A stretch of 64,000 nt of DNA from the NCBI GenBank assembly GCA_010094025.1, contig ML991791.1, positions 310,001 to 374,000 on the forward strand, given 5' to 3'. A program made the translations under genes and the position numbers. The notes under the pieces are model-generated. The model worked only from the letters and a program-made list of their open reading frames with translations, did no database searches and had not been told where the DNA came from. The stretch is from Viridothelium virens (taxonomy: Eukaryota > Ascomycota > Dothideomycetes > Trypetheliales > Trypetheliaceae). Below, in pieces: positions 10,886-23,566 of the stretch; positions within the stretch are counted from its first letter, which is position 1; the number at the start of each line of letters is the position of its first letter.

Positions 10886-13854
10886 TATGGTCGTGCTATT
10901 CCTGCCAAATATGTCCTATCAGTCTCTCAAGGAAAGGGACGCTCAAGCTGTCTCAGAAACCTTGTGATCTTCAACAGAAGTAGCAAAGGAAGACTGTATG
11001 TACCGTACACGATGGTAAGGAAGGCCACTGCAAAACTTTAAACAGAACACAAATAAAAATGCTGGCCCTAATCGATTAAAAAGCCCTTGGCTCACCTCAG
11101 CTTGTTGTCCTGGATACTGGGAAAAGAATAAGCGCAAGCTTGACTAATGTCCTCATCATTAAATCCTGGATTGGAAACCTGAGTCTATCTGTAACCGACT
11201 CGCTTTGTCGTTTGACCCAATGGGTATCAGAGCATTAGCTTCACTCGTAGTGAACTCTAAATGAGGGCCACCCACTGCACATTCCCATTGGCAAGCAAGC
11301 GTGACTCATATTAGCAACACCTTGTCGGCGCTGGTGTGGACGACTTTTGGCGACTATGGATGGCCATCAAACTTATGGATTCTGATGACAAGCCATGGTA
11401 GTTGCAAAACCGTTTGCGAATTTTTAAAAGCAGAAAAGCCCAAGCACCACGAATTGAAGCTGCGATCAAAGGCTCAAATCACTTGTCTTTCGTACACCTT
11501 ATTAGGCATAACATGCAGGCCGTTCACAAGCACTGCAGTAGAATTTCTGACAATTGAATCCAAGCACACTCCAACTCAGTCAGAAGTTCGCTCACATCAC
11601 TGCGTTGATGACAGAAGACCTCAATTAGTCGTGCGCGTACTGCCATACATCTGACGTTTTTTTATGGAGTGCCCCGTGCATGTGCTCCATTCCATCCTGA
11701 TAGGTCCTATCCTGGCCTCTGCTTACACTTCACCATTACATGCCAGGCAACCGCCGCTGGCTCTTTCACCCACGACATCAGTTTCCTCCGATGACTTCTG
11801 AATACGCCTTTTTGTTTATTCGGTGTTTGTTTCTTCTTTTTTTTTTTTATCGACAAGACAAGCGCAAAATGTTGAGCTCGGAGCCTTCATCACCTAGGCT
11901 GGACGGCTAAGAGATCAGCTTCAAAATATGCTGATCCTGTGTCTCCTTAGTGTTAATTAGTTTGTCTAGTTTCATCTGCCAAAAATGACACACGAGATGG
12001 AAATGTCCGGCGCAAACATGCATCCAGCCACGAGAGTCCAAGAGTCGCTCAGAAACCATTGGATGAGGTGGGTGATCCGGAGCAAAACCAGAGAAACCCC
12101 AGCAGAGCCATCTATAATATCCCGCAGGGATAATTTCCCTTTCGACGTTCCCTGTGGGGATTGACCGGCCTTTATATAGTTCTCGAAGACTTCCAGGTCC
12201 TGTTTTGGGACATTCCTGGCTCTATCAGAGAGCCACACCTAACTTAAAGGTTTCGTAAGTGCTGTTTACTACTCGACGTCATTTGCAATTGCCGTCAATG
12301 CTAGTAACTTTCACAACAGCGTCCAAGTGCTGCTGTCGATTTTTTCATGCTTCCGAATACTTCTCAGGCTCCCAGCGCAATGCTCAAGGCTACGATCATG
12401 CTAAGAGCAGACAGCCAACGTGACAGAACTGGCGAGGGAGGTCTTACAGATCAGAGGTAGAGTGAGAAACAACAGCTGAGGCACAGCGGCATGGACGGAA
12501 AGACATGTCCTCGACATGCATGGTAGAGACGCATAAGGATGCGACCTGGAATGGGACAACGGCGAGATCGTGCTTAATAAGGTACACATCTGACATAAAT
12601 TCATCATATGTGGAAAAGTTGTTCAGGAAGCACTACCACAGCTGGATGTTCCATTCAGGGTATTCAAGAATCTAGTGCTAAGAGTACAATTGAAAATGCT
12701 GGATGCACCATTTATTCGCGCCAGTACCTATATGGAATAGGGTTCTGACGAGCACCAGGAGGCGCGTAAGGTATTACATAAGCGGAATCGCTACCTCTAA
12801 AACCTCCCAAGGCGGTTATCGTAATCACGGAAGACGCGTCTCAAATATCCTCTTTTGTCTCCCACACCCATCTCTCCTCTTGATCTCACACCATGCTACT
12901 GCAATGCTTGCTGCTGGGTAGATCTTCAGATGACGCATCTCGATCTCAACTCTAAATTAGAGCATATCTTGGTCAGCTCGGATGCTTTGATCCAATCCTC
13001 TATTAAGATCCTAATCAACCCAACATACGATTAAACTAAGTGTTTTCTTAGAACACGTCAATGTTGTCTTTAACGCTTCGTGACACATTTCGTGCCAAGA
13101 TATCTATTCAACGAATCGTTAGATGAGGCACGTTCAAAGGGAAGCGGCATGGAGTAAGCACCAGTTGTGCCGCAAACGGGTCATCGTTCTCCTCTCATAT
13201 CTATAATATTCCCTGAGTCAATTGAAGATCACAGAATTCACTATCTCAATCCTGTATTGAAAGTGTCCGTCGACATGATTCATGTCTTTGTCTTGAATTT
13301 CGTCCGGCTGAGTATCATCCGAAGCCACGTTTGCGGCAAGCACAACACGAAGATCTTAAAGCTTAGCTATAGCGCGTATATCTGCGCCGCACCTCCACTT
13401 TGTTTTCTCCTCTGTCAAGCGTTCATCTTGTGACATTTCCTATCGTGCTTGCGAAGTTACTCGCTCTTAGTCCAACCACGTGGAGAGATCAGCTAGGAGA
13501 AGTGGGAATATCCTGATGTAAGTCATTTTCTACAATGGACCGACTTATGACGATCAAATCGTGCCTCTCTCCTCTACGATATCCTAGAGAACGACGTCAT
13601 CTCTACTTCAATGAATACTGGCCAGCTTTGCCAAATCAACAGTGTGAACGTTGTCTTTCTCGCGTTCGCTACAAAGTCTTGGTGATCGCCAGGGCTGCAT
13701 TGTTGTGCAAGAATGTTTTGGAATGATTTACACTGTTTCACTATCTATACACTTTGAAAGAGCACTGGCTGCTCTCTTTTTTCAAGATTTTATAACAGCA
13801 TATCTTCACTGTCTCTTGTAGCTTTCTAGACTGATCAGACTACCAATCGTGCCA
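10886..13854. other. 3 kb gap with no supported gene
   Basis: The longest empty stretch on the left side. Open frames at 11301-11654 (+), 11972-12238 (-) and 13167-13433 (+) are short, lack recognised motifs and have no splice partners I could find. A run of about 10 T lies near 11840. The sequence is moderately AT-rich but I cannot show RIP mutation by eye. The right end should hold the protease promoter. Confidence 0.5.
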
Positions 13855-16800
13855 ATGTACCTTTTCGTAAGCAACCGCTAGCGTTATCTTGTGACTGACC
13901 TGACACGGACTAGATCTATGTGCTTTTGTATCTTTGTGCACCCCGAAGCAGTTAGTGTGTCCTCACCTATCATCTCTTCCAATACTGAGGAGCTTGCAGC
14001 ATTGTTGGTACTTGCCGATACATCTTCGTCCACATCTTCGCACCACTCAACTTCACGGAATACACCTTCCACGACATCCCATAACCATACGACATCACGA
14101 CCCTCCTCAATCTCGGCGAGCGCCTGTCGTCCGCAGCACACCTCCCATTCCAACCACTCTTCGCACGCTTTGCACTCGTCCTTTCTGCAAGACTCGTTCC
14201 ACAGTCATTCCTTGAACCCATCGTCACATAATACCAGCCACCACAATTCATCTGATTTACTTCCGCCGTGTACTTCTATGAACGCTACAATGGCGGGAAA
14301 CTCGACAGCACCAAAGCGCACTACAGACCACACCTCAGAGAGTAGGACAAATTCCAAGCGACCACGACCAACGTCTACTCCCACACAATTCCATACAGGC
14401 AATAGTACTCATTCAAGTCATCATCTTAATTCGACTTCTACACGCGGTTCAAGCAGTCTTAATCGAACATCATCTGCTACAAACCTGCCTCAGGTGGTGA
14501 TCAACTCTACCACCTACGACGTTGGCTATGGCTCAGAAACTATCACGCGTGCAAGCGGCTCCCCAATAGTCTTAGAATCCGGGGGTATAGTAGTCGGCTC
14601 ATCAAGCGTACCATTTCCCTCGTCAACTGCTTCGTCAACCGATCAAGCTTCGAAAGGCATCACGATTGGAGGTGTGCCAATTACGGTAGAGACACCCTCA
14701 CCGACTCATTTCGAAAAACCAGCAGCTGTTACGGACGTAATTATTAACGGTGAAACCTACTTACTGCCGCAAAGCAGGGTAGAACTTCCTCGAGAAGACG
14801 GATCCACACTAGTCTTGGAACCCTCGGCCGTTGTCATTGATTCGCAAACCTTTCCTGTCCCGCCGGTCTCGGAGAGTACCTCTCTTACTGCATCTGGATC
14901 TGCTGGGCCTTCAGGATCTAACACGATTGTCGCCCAACCTGGACCTACAAAGAAGCCGTCTACTGGGGGGCTGCTGGGCTTCGCGGGACTTCTGCACGCC
15001 CTTGGTGGTATTGCATCTGACGCCCGAGAGGCCTCGTCTTCTATCAACAAGGTCATGGACGAGGGTGCGAAATGGGCTGCTGGAAACATGGAAAACGGCG
15101 ACTCCGGCTTCGCCTCTGCTGTCGATGATGCGTTGAATACGGGGACTGCTCGTCTACGTAGTACTCGATCTTCATTGAGTGGTCTAGGTGAAAACCTTGG
15201 CACCGAGCTTGACTCGCTCACACCAGGTGGTAAGCGAGTGTTTCAGGGTGTTGATAAGTCTTGCAGTGGCACGTTTGACTGGTTGCAAACTGTCGGAGAC
15301 CTCGTTAAGCGCCTTCCAAAATTAGTTGGCAAGAATCGAAAAATTGTGGATAATACACTGCGACTTATCTTTAAGAACGCCAAAAATCACCCTCTTGTGA
15401 CAGGTAATATGGCACTGGCTGCCTTCGAGGTCTACCAGTGGAGCAAAGAACCCAAAGACGGGCCGGTGCCTCCAGCTCAGTCCGCTACAACTGCGACTAG
15501 TACCAATACCACAGAATCAGCAACGAAAACTCGTTCCTCGAGCACGTCAACTACGACCACGTCTGATCCAACACGGATACCTTACATCATCTCCGCTAAG
15601 TGGGACGCTCCACCCGGCAAGTTCCAAGACTTTGTCAAGACATTGCCAGAGCCTGGGTCTCACACCGCCGAAGACGGGCTTTTGAACCACGGAGAGCCAT
15701 TTTGGGATCTGTATTTTACAAAGCTCAGCAGGAAAGAAGCCGCCGAAGTAAGACAACATGACTTCATCGAGACTGCAATATCCGGTTATGAGACGAATGT
15801 CAACTTCCAAAAATTCAACGTCTTGACGAATATGGACAAGCCCTCTAATCGAAGCCTCGACAAACGATCCAATAATCCCACTCCAGACCAAAACCTTTAC
15901 ACTCGTTTGCCTCATTATTCTCATCTTCAGCTTATTTCTCAGCCTACCAAGGATCACCCACCAGGGAACAACCCTTACCTGTTTGATCCCTCCTTAGGGT
16001 ACCAATCCAGTATTTATGTCCTTGATGGCGGATGTGATCGAAATCACAAGGTAAGCAGCCGTCTTCGTGATTGAACTCCGTACTGATTTATTAGGAACTT
16101 CAAGTTGGTGAGCGCGGAGGAGGTCCAGACTCAGTTACTGGCTGGCCAGAGAATGAATGGTTCCACGATATCGATGGACACGGCACCATGGTTTCTAGTG
16201 TGGCCGCTGGTATCGATCTCGGCGTCGCTTCCAAAGCTAACATAATTTGTGTTCAAGCGTTTTTGTCAACCCAGCCACCGACGCCTGAGCAAAGGCAATT
16301 GTTTCTGCAACGCATGCGACAAGCTTTTTCGTGGACGCGGACCGAGATAGATAGAAAAAGAAATTGGAATTCTGCCGTCATCAATCTATCTGGAGGTAAG
16401 TCAAAATTTTGCTTTCTCTGTTCTTTGTATAATGCTTCTCCAAGTATTGGCCAACAGCGGCTAATAAATTTAGGGGAGACGCTGAGGAGGGACCGAAATA
16501 CTGGCCAGGTCATCCCAGAAGACGTACCTCTCAACGAATATTATCAAGAAATGCTCAGATGGTGCGATGCAAGAGGTGTCCCTTTTGTACTCGCTGCAGG
16601 TAATTACGGGAACGCATGGTATGATGGGACATCGGCGGTTGGGCAGTTTGGGAGCGCAGACCCCCCTCCACCCAACACTGTGCCCTATACCATGCAATGG
16701 TTAACCCCTCAATCTATATCTCAAAGCTACAGATCGGTAATCACAGTTGGTGGTGTCAATAACAACGGCTCCCTATGGCCGTATACAACGCCCTACATTT

Positions 16801-18431
16801 CGCGTCAGAGGCAATTCGGGTATATTGATACTTACGCGCAGGCCGATAGCGTGACAGTTGCTCTTGCCGGCACGCAGGATACACGTCCAATACCAGGGAC
16901 AAGTTTTGCCACCGGGGCAGTTGTAGGTGTCTTGTTCGTGTGAAATTTCTCTCCTTCCAGCACACTGACTGTTTCACTAGTCCGGACTCGTAGCGTACTT
17001 TCTTGGAATCGGCCGCATTCGCCAAGGGTGGCTTGTGCCGAGCAACTTGCCTCAGGGCCAAGGACCGCAGCAAATCCTGGATTTACGTGCAATCAAATCA
17101 AGTCTTAGCCAGCCAGCGCCTCTAAGCACACAGAAGTACGCTTATGAACGGACCAGCTATCCGTTTGTCAATTTCAATCCGCAGAACTTGAATTATCACG
17201 CACTTGGGGGTTTTCCTGATATACTTCCTGTTGTTTACAATGATGCATGGACAGGGTAAGTTGGGCACTGCGATAATTTATACGCTCTGAAGCTAAAGTC
17301 CGCGACACAGCTGGTGTGAGAGAGGCAGACCGTTACCACCCCCACGGATGATCAAGAGACTCAAAGGACGGGCTAATCCATCGCCTCAAGACTCGGGCGA
17401 TCAGCCAGTGGTCGTTAATGGTCAGGTTGTTGCGACAGATGTGATTAATCTGGTACTTCGCTCCGCGTGCTCATCATTCACATCGTTACTGAATCAGAAT
17501 GTAGTACTCTTGTCCTGTCAGCTCAAGTCTACCAGGCTCTGCTGGGGGTCTCTCGGGTTCTGCAAGCTCGACTTCATCAAGCTCTACTGGGAGTCTCCCT
17601 GGTTCTACGAGCTCTGTTCCATCAGGCTCTAGTGGAAGTCTGACGGGTTCTACGAGCTCTACTCCCCCAGAATCTACTGGGCGTCGTACCTCGGGTTCCT
17701 CATTATCGTTTCCATCTGCCACATCAGCAACCCCTACAAGTTCTACGTTGTCAACGTCAACAAGATCACCGAGTCCTACGACGTCCGATGGTCCAACGTA
17801 TTGTCAGCCATTGTAAGTGCAACTTGCCCATGAAAATCCTTGCCAGAAAAGCCACACTCACCAAATATACAGCCAAGACCCTGATAAAGGCAATCCGGGT
17901 TACTGCCAATGCACCGACGGCGCACACTTCTCCTTTGCAAGTGGCAATAACCCGTGCCCCTACACCTCCCCCGGCCCCTCAGGCCAATCGATAGCCCCGA
18001 CAAGCGAGCCCATGCCTTCCACAATGCCCGATCCCACAACTTCCAGCAGCTTTACCTTCACCCTTGCCGCCTCCTGCTCCTCGCACGTCCCCATGCAATC
18101 CCAAAATCCCTACGCCCCAGTCAGCGACGACTGCGACTCGGGCGGCGGCGGCTCGCACTCCGATATTTTCACCTGCGGCGATAATTCGACGCTCTTCGAC
18201 ATGTTCGCTCCAGGAGGGACCCCCCATTCGAACGGGCAAGCGAGCAATGATATCGGGGGCTGGGAGACGTTTGCTGGGGGAGGCTGTGCGTGCATTAACG
18301 GAGCGTTCTGCTGCAATCCGAGGGCGAGTACGTGTCTACCGATTGAGCAGACGGATGATGATTGGCAACCGGGGGCGAATGAGGTCACGTGGTTTGCTAC
18401 TCTTAAGCCGGCGTGTAGCTGTGATGGGTGA
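13855..18431 (+). CDS. Large secreted subtilisin-like serine protease (S8)
   Basis: Preferred model: exons 13855-13866, 13914-13950, 14000-16050, 16095-16395, 16474-16922, 16981-17255, 17311-17452, 17505-17812, 17873-18431; 1377 residues, in frame throughout. The two micro-exons give MYLFIYVLLYLC, a secretion signal. The simpler start at ATG 13918 removes them, gives 1388 residues and has no signal. Order of parts: Ser/Thr/His mucin-like region; two related modules of about 40 residues (14494-14865); a helical region; the subtilase domain with VLDGG (Asp about 692), DGHGTMVSS (His about 729), VINLSGG, LAAGN and GTSFATGAV (Ser about 944); a Gly/Ser/Thr repeat linker; a Cys-rich C-terminal region (CQCTDG, GGCACINGAFCC). 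The catalytic triad is complete, so an active extracellular or wall-bound peptidase is likely. The first two introns are the least certain. Confidence 0.82.
17553..17687 (+). repeat. 45-nt coding minisatellite in the protease linker
   Basis: Three complete 45-nt units (17553-17597, 17598-17642, 17643-17687) with a partial unit before them (17520-17552). Shared core GGTTCTACGAGCTCTACT. Each unit encodes 15 residues of the form xGSxSSxxxxSxGxx, a Ser/Thr/Gly linker between the subtilase domain and the Cys-rich tail. Confidence 0.85.
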
Positions 18432-18992
18432 GGCGAGGGACGGGGAGGGAAGGGGAGGGAAGGGGAGGACTTCAATCCTCAGTAGACCAGCCGGCAGCTG
18501 CTCCACCGTGTGCGATCCTTTTGCAAGATTCTTGATCCAGTGACACTCTTGTGTAGGATGTTGCAGCGTTATATCCATCATAGGTTCGGATTGCAATGGG
18601 GTGGGAAAAGCAAGAGGTGGTTATAGACCCGTGGGATTGCAGATTTTATACCAATTCCGGCTTGCTGTATACAAGCACGCCTTATTCTTTTCACGGGTGT
18701 ACAAAATCCAACAAGCTTGCGGTGCGATAGTAGCAAAAACTCATTAATAGTGCTAAATCCATACAGATACAGAAATGGTACGTATTGATCGTCCACACAT
18801 TGTTTCTTCGTAAGGTTATCCGAAACTAAGATTCCCAATAAATCCGAAAAGCTCTAGTTTCGTTAGCAGTGATATGAGCGAAGAGAATCTCACCCGGTGT
18901 ACTCCAATCGCCGTAACGAGCTTGTATTCATCTTCAAGTACTGAGCGCACTCATGCCAAATGATGTATTTGGGTCAGTATCGCCAGACGCTC
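18432..18992. other. Convergent spacer
   Basis: About 560 bp between the protease stop and the end of the minus-strand pseudogene. A purine-rich GGGGAGGGAAGGGGAGGGAAGG tract (18438-18462) lies just after the protease stop. No gene seen. Confidence 0.45.
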
Positions 18993-20757
18993 TCACGCGC
19001 TTTGGATCCGCGTTTCTGGCTGCTTTCGCCTTGCGCTTACCCACAACTCGTGCGTCTTCTTGCCTAATGACCTCCAAATACGCCGCTTTAGTATGCGATG
19101 GAGTTCTTCGGCGGCATAATTCTTCAGGATCGAGCTTACCAGGACGCAAGCTTGATCTCTATCGTAACGGGCTAAAGGTCTGTACTCAGCAAAGCGGAAA
19201 CCAATACCATCAACGGGCAAGCGCGCGGCACGATGAACGCGAACACTAAGATCCTGCGCATTAAAGACGAGAGAGAATACTCGAATCCGGTTAAAGAAGT
19301 CGTCGAATTGGCCCGCCCGAGCCATCCAAAGATACATGTTATGTAACGCTTGGCTTGCGTTGTTGAGGTTAGGTAGATAGGCTGCCTGAAGATCAGCTGC
19401 TTCTTTTTTAACCTCCATGAAAAGGAATGGGAAACAACGGTCTCCGCCGTCTGGAGAGATACATTTCTCAAGATCCATGGGTATGGGATCAGAGTCATCG
19501 GCCCCAACAGTAAGAGAAGCGCGAGTGAAACTGATTGCCAAATCGGGTTTGGGTAAAGTCAAATCGTCATCCTCTCGAGAGGGTAGTTGGCTATCCTTAG
19601 GTTGTGACCACTGTCCCTCGGTGTTCCAGTCAAAGGTATTGCCGAGCCAAAATTGATCAAAGACGGTCATCATGATAGTCCTTTGTAATACCGCCTCATT
19701 CATAGAAAGGCATCTTCTTAGATTCGCTTCAAAGTATCGCTTATTAATAATGGGAAATCTAATCTCTGCCTTGCGCTCGTCGATCTTGAACGAAACGTCA
19801 TCCATGAACGAGTGTCAGATTTCGTCAGCATTTTCCTTAGCGTCATCTGCAAGTGACCTGAGCAAATTTAGAAGCCCCGGTACTGCCCTGATCGTCTGGC
19901 TAGGAAGTTGTGTTGTAAGTTTTGTCCTCAGCTGGTCTAATTTCTCATCCTTTGAAGCTTGCCAAGAAATGCACCTGTACCTTAGTTTGGTCTTATTAAT
20001 CTTGTTCGACGCTCCCCGGTTTTCTTTAATGGCAGATTGATTGTCTCCTCTACTCGCAGATATACCGTTCAAATCCATACTGTTCTCTGTTTCTGGGACT
20101 ACGCCGGGCACTGGAGCAAGGTACAAATCTTGTGCTCTGGAAACGCGTTCGGGAGTGATCGAGCTTAGACGTTCAAGCCGTGTCGATGTCTGGGCGGATC
20201 ATTGTCAGGTCGGGGATAGCCTCAATGAATTCTGTCACGTACCTGTCTCCCTCTTCCGGAATATTTTTGCCCGGGCTCGCCACCTTCTTGGATATCTCTC
20301 CTAGGTTGGTCTTCTGCCGAATATTTTCGCCATGTTCCCTTCTGTTCCCTTCTTGACGAAGGCTTGTGCGTTGCCGGATCTCTTGTGGTTTCCGCTCTTT
20401 TGCGCTTGCGTACTCCCTTGGTACCTGTCCTACGCCATTGGCTCGAGTTGGCTACTCCCCGTGACTTTGATCTATTGAATGTCTTCGCGGTACCAGTGCC
20501 TGTGCCCTTTCCTCCGCTGTTGTACCCTATTCGTCTTGACTGTGGCGTAGATTTTTGGGGTACGGGTCGTTGAAGAGGGAACGTTCCGGCTCTTCCGGGC
20601 GTGTTACAGCTGTTCGCTCAGCTATGCGACTCGACCGACATATAGACTTGATTTCATTAGTTCCATCGACCTTCTCCTTCCCTCTGTCTTCGTTCTCTTG
20701 CTTCTTCCCCGCTGAAGTCTCAAATCGCTTAAGAATACGGGATGAGCGTCGCAGCAT
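18993..20757 (-). pseudogene. Broken fungal gene of the DUF7924-like family
   Basis: The best piece, 19805-18993 (270 codons), holds KPDLAISF, then FPFLFMEVKKEAADL and NASQALHNMYLWM. I recall similar proteins as a multi-copy Dothideomycete family annotated DUF7924. In the same frame upstream, separated by one TGA (19815-19817), is 20126-19818 with QDLYLAPVPGVVPET. Further up is a basic N-terminal piece starting at the ATG 20757 with two RRSSRI/CRSSRI motifs, in a different frame. A plausible intron (GTACGT..CTGAC..CCCAG) lies about 20186-20239. An in-frame stop plus a frame change argue that the gene is dead, although a sequencing error or a shorter functional product from 19805 cannot be excluded. 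Confidence 0.55.
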
Positions 20758-22138
20758 CTAGGAAGATCCATCATCTGGCAGCGACAATAAGGCTCTGCTC
20801 TTATCAAAGTCCTTCTCAACTTTGGTTGGTTTGCGTGTCTCTCCATGCAGGGCAACGCGTTGCAGATGTCCAATGGAATTGGAAAGCCATCCTAGTTGTT
20901 CCAGCTTGACGGGCCGGATGATGTGAGAACCCGTGGCTCGGGCCGAGGCAGGTGCAAGCACTAGGTACTCGTACTCTAAGATAGCTCGCCGCTTGGCATT
21001 TCGAGTCCACAACAACGCACCAACGGACGACCAAGCAGCCGCGCCATCACGCCTTGAACCTCTATGAAACTATTACAATAACCCAGTCAATATGCCATTT
21101 CTCTGTCTATGCGCCTCGCCTTACCTCGTATCATACCTCCGACGTGACCACACTGAGCACGCATGGAATGCTTCTCTTTGCCCATGGTCGCAGTGATAGC
21201 ACATGGGCACCTTGTAAGCAGTCTATGTCTTGCTCGCTTGATGTACTGAGGATCTTGCGTTAGACCTCAAGTAAAGAGATGGGGAAGTCCTTCTCAAGTA
21301 TCTCGACAGTGTCGCTGTCGACCTGGTGAAGCGGCATAATGCTTGCCTGGGTATAACGGCCTCATTTTGTAGGTATACTGCCAAGGTATTTGCGAACGCT
21401 TCACGGTAAAACATGGGGCTTGGGCATGCTTGAAGGGACATTAGTTGTCATCGGCAGAGACTGCACGAAAACGGAGGGAAAATTTCACCTTATCCAGAGC
21501 GTTCAGGCCGCGAAGACTTGTGGTTACAGTGGTCACACGGTGAGCAGAACCTACTTTCCGACATCTATCACGTCAAATCTGGCACTTGCCAAGACATCTA
21601 TGACAGCATCCGATATACGAGTGATGACGATCCCACGGTCGGAGACGAGATGGGAAAAGGGTTGCCCCTGGAACCCACGATAAGATACTCGTTGGATAGC
21701 ATGCTATACGTGGCGTCTCGTTAGTGGTTGACACAGTAAATTATTGGTTTATCTGGAAGTCAGCTGCTCTAGGTATTTGAAGGATGTCAAACGGTCTTTT
21801 AATCCCATCTTATATCTCCATTGAGGGATCTGCATCTTCATTCAATCCGCCTACGTACCAGGACATACAACGCACGAAGGCTGTCTTGCCATCAAAGATG
21901 CTCTACCATTGTTCGGACTTACAATAGAGTGTATTGCAATCAAGGTCGACATTATTACTGTGGGTGTAATACTCTTCTAAAAACGTCTGGATACAATCAC
22001 TTTTACTGTTCTGACTCGATCAGACTGTTCATACCCTCATTCGAAGCCTTCCTTCCCTCTTTTGCAAATTTACACCTCTTTCTCCGCTCTTTCCCCCTTT
22101 TTATCCTAAGCATCTTTTTACTTTTCTCGAGCATAACT
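20758..22138. other. Intergenic, no supported gene
   Basis: About 1.4 kb. A frame at 20758-21015 (-) abuts the pseudogene start in the same frame and may be its decayed upstream part. 21390-21683 (+) has no motifs. The T-rich stretch 22030-22130 is probably the 3' flank of the next minus-strand gene. Confidence 0.4.
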
Positions 22139-23442
22139 TCATAGGCTTGCATCATCTCTTCTCGGTACAGACGATACTCCTACATTATGGGATACATATA
22201 TCGACCTCAGGGGTAAAACATCATCTTCGGTCGATGCGTGCCTTTGAGTCACTTTAGGGCTCGGCAAAACGCTTTGTCGTGATGTAAAATGGAATGGCCA
22301 GCGCGCGTTTGAAAGAAGGCTCTGGAACCGCGTGGCCACCTTCGAATTTTCGGTACGCCTAAAGCCCGATGTACTCTGCGTCACAAACAGCTGGCGAAAA
22401 GAAGCGAGGGAAGAGACAATCAAGGCTACATGAGTTTTAGCTAATACCATTGCTGCCGCCAAATTCGAGTTTGTCATGACGAGGCACTTACTGACGGGCA
22501 CCTCAAGATTGTGCCAAAAATACAGCCAACTGACATCCGCTTGGGCGCTCATAGTAGGGACGACACTTACACGCGTAATGGAGATGCCTATTACGATGAC
22601 TGTGAGGGAGAAGAGAGCTATCAGTGCCACCTTCTTCCGCAATGCCACTTTGACGTTCCAGAGCATGATGATAGGGATCGATATAACTGAGATCATGTGA
22701 GAACAGAATACATCTGAAATGAGAGGCATGCTGACTCAAAGTGTCGGTAATGACATCGATGGCGCACTGATAGCTGAATGTCGAGTGCTCATATTTTATT
22801 GCAGCCTCTTTCGAACATTGGGCTATTAACCTTTAGTATCAAATTCCCAATCGGATGAATGGTAGATAAGGTCAACGGACTGAAGATATAATCGAGACTA
22901 CTCAGCAGACATTTCCATTGAATCGTGCCGCATGAACTCAGGTAGCCCGCCAGAGTTATAATTGCGACGAACCACCACCATCTCTTGCGGAATCCTTGAG
23001 CCTTGCTGTCTAGTCGTCGGAAGAAGAGCAAGAAAGAACCCTTGATACTGTAGATACAGGTGTGAAAGAAGATCAAATAGGCCAATGTCCCGCGCAAGAG
23101 GTTCTTCTCCCCCTTTATCACGTCGGGTGTCAGCGCCAGCTGGCCTGTCGACAGTTTGTATTGGTTGTAAAGGTCATCGACGACCATCTGCCATAATACG
23201 CATGCACCGAGGCTGCTGATCCAGGCTAGAACCACCAGGCCGTCGTCGGAATACAGTCTACGAAATGCTTTCAGACGGATCGCGAGGCGTGCGAAGACGA
23301 ATAGAGATGATATCGCTGCTCCACCCCACATAAAAGCCTACACAATATGAGCTCAACTGCACTATCTGTATTGGCAGTTATTTACCAGAAAAAACCTTCG
23401 ATCCACCCGTGGCTTCGTTGAGACGTAGGATCCGGACGACAT
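22139..23442 (-). CDS. PTH11-like / fungal rhodopsin-domain membrane protein
   Basis: Five exons, 23442-23386, 23337-22881, 22822-22736, 22686-22492 and 22425-22139; introns of 48, 58, 49 and 66 nt; 360 residues, in frame. Splicing rebuilds the family pattern: helix 1 AFMWGGAAISSLFVFARL, then RRLYSDDGLVVLAW, GTLAYLIFFHTCIYSIKGSFLLFF, DYIFTQCSKEA, FSYQCAIDVITDTLIISIPIIMLW, LIALFSLTVIVIGISITRV and LIVSSLASFRQLF. That is the usual seven-helix layout with the conserved Asp in the sixth block. The C-terminal tail of about 90 residues is polar and Ser-rich. Such proteins sit in the plasma membrane and some act as GPCR-like surface sensors; the ligand here is unknown. It is divergent from the CYP7-like P450, sharing a 940-bp promoter region, so it may sense or serve the cluster. 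The last intron has no stop and a length divisible by three. Confidence 0.85.
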
Positions 23443-23554
23443 GACATTCGATGTAGACAAAGCGATTTCGTCGGCTACCTAGAACTGGGACGAAATCGAG
23501 AGTGATTCATCGAAGCCAACTGAGATATATTATCCTTTGGAGTGGGTTGATTCG

Positions 23555-23566
23555 CCTCAGCTGAGG
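23555..23566. promoter_or_regulatory. 12-bp perfect palindrome
   Basis: CCTCAGCTGAGG, 113 bp upstream of the PTH11-like ATG. The centre CAGCTG is an E-box form that bHLH factors can bind. Function inferred only from position and symmetry. Confidence 0.35.

Noticed and set aside
11972-12238. 88-codon minus-strand frame in the 3 kb gap
   Set aside because: No recognised domain, no splice partner, no promoter cue; could be chance.
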